NCBI GenBank assembly: GCA_010094045.1
Contig: ML986583.1
Span: forward strand, 219,951-283,950
DNA length: 64,000 nucleotides
Reading direction: 5' to 3'
Source of the DNA: Lojkania enalia
Lineage: Eukaryota > Ascomycota > Dothideomycetes > Pleosporales
Shown here: positions 12,360 through 23,461 of the stretch, in pieces
Layout: each line of letters starts with the position of its first letter
Numbering within the stretch: the stretch's first letter is position 1
Notes under the pieces: generated by a model
What the model was told of the DNA's origin: nothing
Databases searched by the model: none
What the model saw: the letters and a program-made list of their open reading frames with translations, nothing else
Position numbers and translations under genes: made by a program

Positions 12360-13571
12360 ATGGCTCCAAGGCGAGGAGGCGGCGGCGGCGGCGGCGGCGG
12401 TGGGGGCATCAGCAGCGACAGCTGCCCTGGAGCATTTGCAAGCGACAAAATCGACGGGACGCCGCTTGTGTTCTTCATTGCGTACTGTTTCTACTTTGTC
12501 GTCACGCTGATTATAATGATCGCCATGTCCAAGGTGAAAAAGAGGCATCCAAACGCGAAAAAGATACTAGGTGCCCTGTACAGCACGGGCCTCTCCTTTC
12601 TCTTACTGCAAGTTGACACATTCTCCTCACATCTTATCATACTGATCGGCTTCAGTTCATATGCCCTCAAGATCGTCGGAACAATGCTGAGAGAATGCGA
12701 TACCACGCCGTGGAGGTCTTATTTCAATTGGGCTATCTCCTGGAGTGTTTTTGACCAATTGGCCTATTTCATCCTCCTAGTGCTCGTCTTCTACATCGTC
12801 AACGACGCAATTCGTGAAAGGATTGGAGAGAACCCTTCCTATTTTAAGATTATTTACGGGGCCGTACTTGGCATCATGGGTGCTCTCACAGCTGCGATTA
12901 TCGGTGTTGTCTGCTACAATCTATGGACGCTCACCGAGGATGGGAAGTATGAGGACTCGCTCAGCTATGAGGAGGGAAAGCTCGGCACGGCATACTATGT
13001 TTTATTTCTCCTCTCCGTGCTGGGGGCGGGCGCACTTTCGATAGTCAACATCATGTCGATGAAAGCGAAGAACATCAATCCTAGCGTAAGTTCTCCCCAA
13101 CGAACGAAGGATAATCGGCAACTGACTGGAACACAGGGCCTCCTTGGGTCCATCCTGGCCCTAACCTTTTCTATGTTCATATGGGTTCTTTTCCTGCTTG
13201 TGGAATACGCAGCGTATCTTAACCTCACGTCGCTCGAACGGGACTTCTATTACGCCGCGCTCTGGATCATCGACGGCTTCATCGCCATTTCCTTCATCAT
13301 TCTGCTATTTGTCGCCAAAAGCGTCGCTCTGGAGCCCCTATCGGGGTTTCTCCCCAGAAGCGAAGCGCCACAAGCCCCCGTATACACCGCTACGCCAGCC
13401 TATCCACCCCAGCAGCCAACCTATGCTCAGGTCCCGCAACAGCAGCAATATGCTTACAACACGACGGGCCAAACGCAGACGTACTATTTCCCTCAGGGCC
13501 AGGCTCCCACGTACAGCAACGGTGCTGTACCCGTTCAGTATCAGCCCTATACGCATGAGGCCAAAGCATAA
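12360..13571 (+). CDS. Seven-TM membrane protein with Pro/Gln/Tyr-rich tail, family not recognised
   Basis: The frame is open for 403 residues, but positions 13086-13136 look like a 51-nt intron (GTAAGT...ACACAG with a CTGAC branch). It has no stop and a length divisible by three. Splicing it joins ...NINPS to GLLGS and gives 386 residues. The protein starts with MAPRR and an 11-residue glycine run encoded by a GGC/GGT repeat. Seven hydrophobic helices follow, for example FFIAYCFYFVVTLIIMI and YYAALWIIDGFIAISFIILL. The tail has repeated YPPQQPTYAQVPQQQQYAY-like sequence. The layout (short outside tail, seven helices, soluble C-terminus) resembles fungal seven-TM receptor-like proteins, but I see no specific signature, so function is left open. 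Confidence 0.8.
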   Translation: MAPRRGGGGGGGGGGGISSDSCPGAFASDKIDGTPLVFFIAYCFYFVVTLIIMIAMSKVKKRHPNAKKILGALYSTGLSFLLLQVDTFSSHLIILIGFSSYALKIVGTMLRECDTTPWRSYFNWAISWSVFDQLAYFILLVLVFYIVNDAIRERIGENPSYFKIIYGAVLGIMGALTAAIIGVVCYNLWTLTEDGKYEDSLSYEEGKLGTAYYVLFLLSVLGAGALSIVNIMSMKAKNINPSVSSPQRTKDNRQLTGTQGLLGSILALTFSMFIWVLFLLVEYAAYLNLTSLERDFYYAALWIIDGFIAISFIILLFVAKSVALEPLSGFLPRSEAPQAPVYTATPAYPPQQPTYAQVPQQQQYAYNTTGQTQTYYFPQGQAPTYSNGAVPVQYQPYTHEAKA

Positions 13572-16193
13572 TTTGAAATAGAGCAAGCGGCGTTTCGAGT
13601 TTTCTTTCCTTGCTTCGTAAGGTTGATGCGCAGCAGGCGTCATCGCGAGAGAAATTGGTACAAGGGCATGTTTTCGTTAGCGGTTGCTTAGATATATACC
13701 CAGCAATATTTACGAATGTGTTCCACAAGCGAGCTGTGAACATCTTCAAAATTCTTGACTTGATAAGCAAATAACACAACCAAGCTAGCATCTATGATAA
13801 TACTATTTTACTTGCAGATTAGATGGCCTATCGGCTAACCTATTTACATATTCCTAAGCTATGGCCAGCCTAGCCGCAGGTTATATAGCGCTGTTGGTGG
13901 TGCGCACAATTTTTAGCGCGCTACCTACCTACATGGTTCTTGAGTTGGGCATCAACACTAGCTTGAGTAACTATATCCAAGCCCTGCGCCTTCGTTAAAG
14001 TCCCTTGCTTCTATATATGCTTCTTCTTACGCTTCCTATTCTCTAGAGCAGCCTTATTTGCTCCCTAAAACTAAGTAACCTATCTAGTAGTATACTAACG
14101 TACTCCACGGGCAAGTCGCCACAGTATGCTCAGACCCTATCATACTGTCACCCACAGTACAAACTACAATTATGTTGCAACATACGAACGCACAATCAAC
14201 ATATAACAAATCTAACTTACAGCTTGTTCTTTAGGCTCTTAAATAAGATGCATGGGCATCTTACGTACGACTAGGGTGGGACGATTCTCAATGGAGTTTT
14301 TTCCGTTCCTCTTATTGAGATTCTTGCTGACGCCAACGGGGACATCATCTCCGGTGGCCTGCACAAGCCACGGAGGCAGAGGCGGCATATCTCCCCCAGC
14401 AGACGGAGGGGAAGCCATAGTGGTGATGCGAATATCCGGCCTTTCAAATCCGGTTGCTTGCTCTGTAAGATTGATGATTAACTTCCTAGCAGATAAAGTT
14501 CCGTGATAATCTCAGACATATACCTTGCCTGACCTAGTAGGTTTGCTAAGAATCTACGGTGCGCCGGTGATCTCGCAGTGTAAGATCATCACGTGCCGTG
14601 TTCGTGACGGCTCAGGTTATCTAGGCGGCAGAGCCCACACCACCCCACTGAACTCAGAACAAATGACCTGCATACCCCTAATAACCTAATATCTTGAAAT
14701 ATATGACGCTAGGATTCTATAGCACCAATCCCAATGTCGGCAATTGCTCGTCAAAACAGTTGCTACGATGACTACACTGCGCTATACGTCCTCGATTGTA
14801 GGTTTTTGTGAGTGTCTCTCTCTCATTTCCGGTTGAATTTGAGCTAAGAAACTACTTTCGAAAAGATTAGATAGGGGAGAGAGGAGAAATTCTATATTAT
14901 TAAGAAAGGGAACTGAAAGTTGCTGGAGATGTCTTAAATGGTAGTGTGCATCAAGCTAATTAAACTTAGAGTATGATTTCAACAATTCATGGCTGAAGTA
15001 AAAAGAATTTCTTCGGGACTTAAGATTTTCGAGCTCTTCGAAGTCATTACTCTTGGTAAACAAGCTTAAGACTTTTTAAAGATAATCATGGTGATTCCTA
15101 AAGTCGGATGATGAGAAAAAGAAAGTGCTTAACAACTAATTCCTAGTAGCGGATCTGGGACTTGGTACCTAGATTTAGGATACATATATCTGTCGCGTAT
15201 CAGGCAGCATTAATTGCTGAGGCAAATATTGATGTATTGAAGGAGGGTAAGTGGCCTGCCTAGCTAGAGGCTGGCAATGGCGAGACTATATAGGCATGAA
15301 AAAACAGACCAACTATAATAGGATAGTAGAAACATATGACAATATCTTCCCCTTGATCCGCTATTTCCTATTGTACATCCTATTAAACTCATCCATAGCT
15401 GAGGCAATGCAGAGTCACTGCAATGTGGTATAGTGAATTAGAAAGCCTGTACTAAGAAACATGCATTTAAGCGTTCATGGAGGCGTTAGATAAACTCAAA
15501 CTGTGACTCGGAAATCAAGTGAAGCTAGCGAAACTATGCACCGGTTAGAGGTAATAATTTGCTAAATTGAGGTAGATGCGCCTTTGAGTAATTGAGAATA
15601 TATTTCCGTTTATGAAGGTCATCTAGTATGCACATATTCTTCTCAACTCGTTTACTGCACTCCGGCTACTAAAACTTGAGGCTTGTCCTACCCATGGAGG
15701 ATCCAGTATCGAAGAGAGAATATCAAAAAGTCCGAAGCAACCATCTATGGGAAATATCTAATTCTTATGCTACAGCACTTGTTAATAAAATTGGCCTAAA
15801 AGGTAGCGCACCCGATCGACAATGTCCGGGAACGGTCTCTGGAAATGGTAGTTGGGAATATGCTTCGATGTTTCAAACCGTGCGGATGAAGCGCTATGAA
15901 TTTGCGAATCATTACATGGTTATGAACATTACTAGTGATAGTGATTTTTAAAATGAAGTTTTCGCTCGTCATGAGTCCACGTGTTCCTTTGCTCTGCGTT
16001 GCAGTGAATTGATTGGAGGGTTCCATTAACATTAACGATTTGACTTTAACTAACTAGAATGCCGCGCGCTGATGCTATGCAAACTAAAACAAAGAGAAAA
16101 AAGAGGAAAGAAAAAAGAGAGAAAAGGGGTGGGGGAAGAGTAAGAAGACGAAACATAAGCATTAAGTACAAGAGTCCCCAAGCCACCTGAAGC
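13572..16193. other. AT-rich gene-poor stretch
   Basis: Sequence between two convergent genes, rich in TA steps with no long open frame on either strand. It contains one solo-LTR-like insertion (15191-15341). I recognise no coding relic outside that insertion. The composition shift against the flanking genes would fit repeat-induced point mutation of old repeats. Confidence 0.5.
15191..15341 (+). mobile_element. Solo-LTR-like element, copy A
   Basis: One of four copies of a roughly 150-bp sequence in this window. It begins TGTCGCGTATCAGG and ends CATATGACA, so it has TG...CA ends and short TGTC/GACA inverted termini. It is flanked by a perfect 5-bp direct repeat, ATATC, at 15186-15190 and 15342-15346. 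A TATA-like ACTATATAGG sits at about 15285-15294. 5-bp duplications and TG...CA ends are standard for LTR retrotransposons, so a solo LTR is the best reading. A small non-autonomous element is the alternative. The short open frame inside it is a by-product. Confidence 0.8.
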
Positions 16194-17867
16194 TTATTTA
16201 TTTGCTTTCAGTTTCAGATCCAATTGCTCTCGGAACTTGGCACCCTTCGTCGTGATTAGAATTATGCCAAGGATGCATATTAAATCAAGTGCAGCGAGAC
16301 CGACCAAGCACCAGCCATATCCCATCTTCTTCACAAGGCTATCTATGGTGGCGGCACCAATTGCAGCGGCAATGTTTCGGAGCAAGCCACCGAGGGCAAC
16401 TAAACTAGCAGCCTGAGAGGGATCGCATTCAGTTTGGAAGGACGTGCTTGTGACGAAGATGATGGCAACCCCAATAGCCGCTATATTCAATCAGCATTCA
16501 ATTTCATAGACGATGGCAATCAGAGGCTCACCAAACATAGACCCAAAAAGGCCACCAACAGGATGGACATTGTACTGACTGCACCACCCGTACATCACTT
16601 TACCCCCAGCCCCGACAACGAATCCCACAATCTGGATCGGCAGCCGTCGCTCAGGTGCGATCCCCCCATCGGAGCTATTCTTAATGGCTTTTGCACGCAT
16701 GATATCAGACAGTCGACCAAAAACAATTGACGCGATGAACAGTCCGAAGCCAGGCACCAGAAATGCGTACCCAACCTCGGCAGTTGAAAACCCGAACTTA
16801 ACCTGCCAAACCTTCGGAAACGTGATATAAATCACATACAGGCCCGCAAATTGCAGCGCGCCATTCACACTAACAATCAGATACGGCGGGTATTGTAGTA
16901 GCTGGTAGAACTTTTTAAAGGTTGGACGCGGCGGCTTGGAGAACTTACTTCCATCTAGACCTTCGACTGGCTTAATTGGAAGTTTGGGTATCGAGAACCA
17001 TGGCTGGTTGGCTAGTGCTTGACCGTTGCCTACGAGGCTACGAAGTGTCTCGGGGAGCATGAAGACAATCATAAAGTACACAGGCGCACAAGCGAGAGCC
17101 AGAAACCCAAAGATCCATCGCCAACGCGACATGTCAGCAAACTGGCCGCCAATCAGCGGGCCGAGGATGGGTCCCAGCTGCGGACCTAAAAGGAACCAGG
17201 CCAGTGATGAGGCCCGAGATTTGGGCTCTGTGATGTCGGCGACTGTTCCTGCGCCGACGGAGAAGACGATGCATGAGCCGAGGGCCTGGAAAGTTCGGAG
17301 AATGAATAGGGCGGTGATATTTGCGGGGATGGAGGCGAGAAGGATATTGGAAATGAGAAAACTTCCGAGTCCGAATATATAGACGGTCTTACGGCCTCCA
17401 TAGTCCGACGCGGCTGCACCAAACAAGGGCTATCGACTCATTAGCACACTGCCTACGAATGCAAGAGACTCAATGAATGAAAAGCGTCTTGGTAATGTAA
17501 TGGGTAGGACACGTACCGCAATGGCGAACACGGCCATGTACACTGAAACAGTGGCATTAATTACCGTAGCCGAAACATCAAAGACGTCCTCGAACAGAAC
17601 CAAAGACGGAAGGTAAACAGCGCCGCACAACGGACCAAAGAACCCGGAAGCTGTAACGACACCCAGAATGAAGCGTCTTCTAGCGGGCGTAAATGCTGAA
17701 TATGGCGGACCTGAAGCTTTATGTGAAGCATTGCGCTTTGCTAAGATTTCTTCAAATGTCAGAGCTTTTGGCAACTTCTCGTTGTCAGATAATTGGACAG
17801 GGGAGCTGATGGAAAGTGCGTCGTTGTCTAGTGATAGTTTGTGCGAGAAGTTGGCAGGAGAGGTCAT
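16194..17867 (-). CDS. MFS exporter of the DHA1 family (possible DTR1-like transporter)
   Basis: Exons 17867-17517, 17429-16532 and 16480-16194 give 511 residues with introns of 87 and 51 nt. Splicing restores the MFS motif A, PLFGAAASDYGGRK, across the first join. Motif C-like LGPQLGPILGPLIGG and the PETLRSLVGNG loop mark the drug:H+ antiporter-1 group (Qdr/Flr/Dtr branch). About 12 membrane segments are expected. An upstream in-frame ATG at 17993 adds a stretch with its own hydrophobic segment. I prefer 17867 (MTSPANFSHKL), which gives the usual 60-odd-residue cytosolic lead. The gene lies about 3 kb from the P450 gene on the same strand. In yeast the DHA1 protein Dtr1 moves bisformyl-dityrosine into the spore wall, so export of the DIT-type product is a reasonable inference, not shown by sequence. 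Confidence 0.85.
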
Positions 17868-20800
17868 ATTGAGACCAGCAGCGAAGAGAGCTGATGTGAA
17901 AAGAAAAGATGAAGACAAAGAAGATCCAAGATGTAACACAAGCAAATGGTAGATTATTTGCTCCACTTTGACACCCGTTGATGACCGGCGCAACGAGGCC
18001 AGTCAATACAGCAGGCCTCACGACATTCAATGCGCCGCATTGCGGATGACTTTCATCCTATTCTCATCTTTTACACTGCATTCGGAGCTTACGACTAGAG
18101 TAGTTCTGCCTCGTTGGCTATGAAGTTGTTTACATATGCAGCCAAGGAGCTTGGAATGGTACGCAGTCCCTGTCGTAATGTCTTGGGCTAAGCTAAATGG
18201 ATGTACATATGTTCGACCAGGGTTAGGCGCGCTACCAGTTTTGAGAGCGAGCATTCAGTTGCTTAGCTATGCTAACGTGCTATGTCTAGAACGTGGCTAT
18301 CTGGATGGGTATATTAAACATGGTGGATTAATGTAGGGGTCCGTGATTGTTGGGATGGCCTTCTGTGGTCGCTTTTCGGACCGCCAGGCTCTCCTTCCTG
18401 CGTATCTAGAAGTTCAACAAGACTGTAACATGTATTATGCAAGCTTCCCGTTGTCGTACCGTACGTTACGTGTCGGAAAAGTTGTGCTTAGGAGGTAATT
18501 TTCGTGATGCGTCCTGATTCCGAATCTACTAACCAGAAAAAAAAAAAAAAACGCATGGCTAACGATATGGCAACATCTACGACATCGGAATATCTTATTA
18601 GTATTCTGCGAATACACAGCGCGAAAGCTTCACGAGTGCCCACCTGACGGCTTTTAGTAAATGGGGCTAATGTTGTTTCTCTACAAAAACACAGCCTCAG
18701 CTACGCCCGCCACCTAACAGTCTCAAGGACTTTTGCAGGTACCCCTTCTAACTTACACGAGCTCATACATATTGTGCTTCTGTGCGGGCGTTTGGATACT
18801 TCTGGTGCTGACAGCTCAGTCTTAAAAAACCCGGCAGAATAATCTGCTGCCTCTATCCTATACCAGATTTGTCATGGCGACTCAATACATCAGTCTCCCA
18901 TCAATGAATTTACGAAAGCGATCTGGGAGTCAAGAACACCAAGATTATGCCACAAGGTCACCAAACCCCCGCGTGTGATGTATTTATTAATCGGGAGTTG
19001 AGATTCGCGCCGTCCTGTCACTTTTTTGCCTCTTTCGTATACTCCCTGCATAGAATAGCCCACATCAGATCCTAGTCGAGAGTGGCAGATCCCGCGAGAT
19101 CAAGACGGGAAGGTGTATAGCTCTCTCATTGCTTTTTCCGATCCGCATATTCACAGGTTTAGCATAATGCATGGACACAACGATCATTGGTCCTAGCAAT
19201 TGCTATACAGCAGCTTCGGGTTTCAAAGAAAAACGAGCTGATGCTCAAGTTCCCAAGATACATTTGTGACTCAGCTGGCACATGCATGATATGTGTTGTA
19301 CTAGCGGCTACGAAATGGATGAATGACCGACAAGCAGACGGAAAATAAATGAATCTCTGACGACGTGCGAAATCCAACAGGTTTCTGTACCTGGCTAGGT
19401 AATAATGCTCGTAAGCGTCCCAGGAGCCAGGTAACGAAAGAATATCTGCGGGTTTACTGCGGGTTCATGCATATCGCTGAACTCCGACGAATGAGAGGTG
19501 AGTCTAGATTTTTCTATGCTTAATTCTCCTCATTATACATATCCATTCAGGATCAACATGGGTGTGAGGGATGGCGCCGGGGTTCATGGGTGAATGCAAG
19601 CGGTATGCGCCCTGCATGTTTTCCATGACGTTCGCTGCCTACAATGTGTAATAATATCAAGATCGTGGTATCGGGGAAACGGGATATGCAATATTATGAC
19701 GATAACATGCGCGCTATTAAGCTGACAGGACTTTTAAGATTGTGGCGAAGTAATAATATGCTTTTCGTTCAGAGCCTGCGTATGCAAAACTATGACCAAA
19801 TTCGGTCTTGCGTTGCTTCATTGTGAATCAGGGCCTGAGTTACAATCGGATCAGGAGGTGCCTTAATCCTTCGAGATTTTCCTATGTCGAGGAATGGTGG
19901 CAAATATGTCGACGAGAATCATATGCCAGCTTTCACATCCTCACGGCCACCTAGGTAGTGATTTCAGCACTTGACACTTCGCTGTCCTAGTACCTCGGCC
20001 GCCCTGGGGTGAAACAGCAGAATATGGCAATACATCTGTCCTTCATACACGAAGAATTAGGCAAGTAGAACAAATATGAGTGCTCTATGCATTGTAGAAA
20101 CAAAGTTACAATGTCGTACAATCGTGTGTTCTACACGACGTGCCTTCTGACGCTGCAGCCCAGCACCAGAAATTTCGCCGCGTAGAAGAATATTCTGACG
20201 CATATCTAACAGGATCTTCTTCAAACAACCAGTAATCGGTGCATAGGACGATAGCGCAGAACGTCCTGCACGTTCCATACTTGCCCATGCCCCGACCTTA
20301 GAAACCCAGAACCACCAAGACAAAGGGAAGTGACCTTCCATTCTAGAGCCCATTAATATCCAAACCACCCAGCCGACTCGAAGCGAGCTCACCAAAAAAG
20401 ACAGTACCCATCACGTCCACGACATCGGGCCGTCATCATTAATCAAAAATCCCGCGCGCCTTAATATAACACTTAATATACGTTCCCGCCCTGTGCGTGA
20501 ACCCCGTCCCAACAACCCGCAAACACCCTCATAAGCTTTTCAAATTGCTCCCGGCGCAGCGCAATATACCTTATATTAAATCCTGCGATCGTGGGAGACG
20601 GATTTGTGTGGTGGGCTAGGAATGCAGGGTTGTATGCGTGTGGGAAGTGTTCAACGAGTGTCGTAAGCTGAAGGCGAGCTTTGGGCACTTTGACTGTTGC
20701 ACGAGATAATGGTGCATTTCAACAATTTTTTTTTGTTTCGTTTTGTGGTACAAGATCTTGCCGGGTGGCCGTGCCTGTATCCGTCTGATGGACGTTGTCA

Positions 20801-20921
20801 AGAGGACTGTGCCGTATGCATGTAATAGTGACCGGAAGACGATCTGCAATGCAATGCAAAGTATATCAGACGATCTCCCTTAACCTGCCCAATTTTATCG
20901 ACATGTATGCCAACTTCCTGC
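17868..20921. other. Gene-poor 3-kb gap inside the DIT-type block
   Basis: Short unrelated open frames on both strands and a 15-base A run at about 18537-18551. I recognise no conserved protein. The part next to the MFS gene is its promoter, and the part next to the P450 gene is 3' flank. Confidence 0.45.
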
Positions 20922-22486
20922 TCAGTCCTTCAGCTGTTGGAAGTTGAGGCGCAGATTTCGTGGATAGAGTGGCCCAGCCTAGATATCCGTCAGATTTGCA
21001 CAGTGGAAAGCGAGATAACAAATACGAGCTGCAAACGTACCGGAGTCATACGGCGATCCCAGCTCTCGTCCACCGTCCACCTCAAGCTTCGTAGGATCTC
21101 CACTGTCGTAATTCTCAACTGTTCCATTGCAAATTTCTGACCAAGACAGCTCCGTTTGCCGCCATGGAAGCTGATGAACGCGCCCTTGGCGTTTGCCCTT
21201 CTGAAGATGTGATTAATTTCCTCTATTGTCGAACCCCATCTACTTGGATTGAATTCATCTGCATCCGCGCCCCAAAAACCTGTGTCGCGGTTCGTGGAGT
21301 AGGCATTGTATCCTACGTACGTTCTACTAGGGATGGAGATGTGGCCACCGAGAGCAGTGGGCTGGCTCGTAGCGCGATTGATGAGCTGTGAGATGGGTGG
21401 GTACATGCGTAGTACTTCGTAGATGACGGACGTAAGATACGGCAAGTCGTGGATCGCTCCATACGAGGACTCGACATCCGTCTCTCCCTTTCGGGTGAAG
21501 ACGGTATTGATCTCTTCGCGGACTCGCTCTTGCACGTCGGGGTGATCACCCAAGAGATACATGAGCGATATTAACGCGAGTTGCGGGTTTTCATGCCCGG
21601 CGAGGAATGTGCTGACAAGGTTATCATTCAATTGCTTCTCGTTAAGCAAACCATCCTTGTGTGCTCCAAGGAGCCGACACCCAAGGTTGTGCGAGTTTCG
21701 ATCGCAGACGTGATTGTGAGCTTTGGCGATAGAGGTGTGAAGAGAGTTCCTAAATTTCTTCACTAGCTGGCGGCCCATTTGGCGACTTTTGAATTGGAAA
21801 TGGTCTAGGAAGGGGAAATTGAGGAAGATTGGGTTGAAAACGATTGGTTTGATCTCCATTTGGAATGCATGGAGAGGAGCATCTTGTTTCTGAAGTGTCT
21901 CGAAGCTAGAACCATAGAGAACTTCTGAAAGATTTGCTAGGGTGTATCGCTGCAGAGGTCCGTACACGGCAACGCCGGATTGTGCATTCGAGTATTGGCA
22001 GAAAATGCTCTTCAGAATTCTGGCATTGTACCAGATGAGCGATCGATCCTGATCATACTGCAACGCTGGCTTGATTACTGATGTATAGAGCTTCCAGTTC
22101 TCGCCGTGCCCGCTGATAATGTTCTCGCCAGTGTACTCTGCTAGCACACCGTGGGGAATCTTGATCTGATTACCACTTTTCGTGTAGATATCCTCGTATT
22201 TGAAGACTTCTACAATGTAGGAAGGCCTGCACACTAGGATATTCCATCGTCCGCCAAAGAATAGCTTGACAGCACCGTACTTCTCCAGAGGTTCCTTAAG
22301 ATACTGGCGGAAGAGCTCTGCTTGGTCGTTGTCTCTGATAAGCGGTAGCAGCGCATAATAGAATGGAATTGTTGGGATATTCTTGGGAAAATTTCGAGGC
22401 GGAGTGAAAAGATAGATTGCCAACGATGAGACGGCGAATAGCACAGCAGCAACTGCTAGAACAGCAAGAATGAAATATGAAATCAT
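20922..22486 (-). CDS. DIT2: Cytochrome P450 of the CYP56/Dit2 type
   Basis: Exons 22486-21041 and 20978-20922 give 500 residues. The 62-nt intron (GTACGT...CTAG) separates a 57-nt last exon that restores the usual P450 end, MTPAGPLYPRNLRL. An N-terminal anchor (residues 1-29) is followed by PPRNFPKNIPTIPF and EKYGAVKLFFGGRWNILV, which match my recollection of yeast Dit2 closely. P450 signatures: I-helix AGHENPQ, K-helix EVLR, FNPSRW, and heme loop FHGGKRSCLG with Cys447. In yeast, CYP56 couples two N-formyl-tyrosines into bisformyl-dityrosine for the outer spore wall. The gene is divergent from the DIT1-like gene, as in yeast. An ATG at 22555 would add 23 residues; 22486 places the membrane anchor at the N-terminus as expected. 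The product in this fungus is unknown. Confidence 0.88.
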
Positions 22487-23461
22487 GCCGACCAGATTGG
22501 AGAGACTTATGGATAGAGAGATGGTATTTCTTATATCAATATATGCCGTTCTCAATTTTACGTAACGGTGTTTGGATAGTGTTGAATTTACTAGAAATGG
22601 TACAATTGAGGCTCAGTAGCCGAAGCCAAACCCGTCAGAAGACCACAAAGCTGAAGAAGGACGGCTCCGTTGAATCCTGTTCTTTCTGAACGAAAATGTC
22701 AATGATACATATCGCACAAGAATTCCCGCAAAAGGCTACATCTGTGCGAGGTGAGATTGAGGCGCAGCTCTCGGAAGGTCTGTTTCACAAGTTGTGGTTG
22801 TGTACCAACTAGCCTTGCAAGGATATGGCTAGCCCGATCGCATGGACAGCCACACAGACAGGGCCACGCGAATTGTTACCGCCAGGATATGCACAGAAAT
22901 TTAGTCGGCACTGTGGGTCTGTCGGTCTCAACGCTGTGGCCTTGCATCATCTGGGTTATCCAGCCAAGATACACAGAAAAGTTCTCATTCCCCTAGTGCT
23001 AATCATACCACACATTGGGCCTTGACCGCTCACTCGCCTGTAAGATTCCGAGCACAATGTCCGTTCTTTGGCTGATACTTGCCTGCTGTGACTGGCGCAG
23101 AACTAGACACCTGATGCTACAATTAGCATTTCTAGGAGCAATCCGTGTTGAAAGAGCCTGGAACGTGTAGCTACAAGCCATTTTTCCAAGCTGCGCCGCA
23201 GGCTGCCCCGAAACTGACGATGCCGCGTGGGGAATTGTGCTTTGTCTAAATCATGCACGCGTTCGGAATGTCTACCAAGAAGATCTTACATGTGGGATAA
23301 TATATTAGACAGGGCCTGGAGCACCATTGCAAGCAGCCAGCAATACTCACTACATATTCCACATCTGAACGATTCTAATATCAATCTTTTCCTTGTCTAT
23401 TCGTTTTATTTGTTGTGTTATTAATGCCATCCTGCTATTTAGCACTCGTCAATACTCCATC
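22487..23461. promoter_or_regulatory. Divergent promoter region between DIT2-like and DIT1-like genes
   Basis: The 975 bases between the two ATGs hold no convincing gene and must contain both promoters. Yeast DIT1 and DIT2 are also divergent and share a regulatory region of similar size. I saw no clear match to the mid-sporulation element. Confidence 0.5.

Noticed and set aside
15251..15433. Short open frames inside the LTR-like copies (also at 49486)
   Set aside because: The shared peptides (starting MACLAR) arise from the repeat DNA itself and lack an ATG start. They are not genes.
17868..17993. Upstream ATG of the MFS gene
   Set aside because: It would put an extra hydrophobic segment before the normal cytosolic N-terminus of the transporter, so it is treated as leader sequence.
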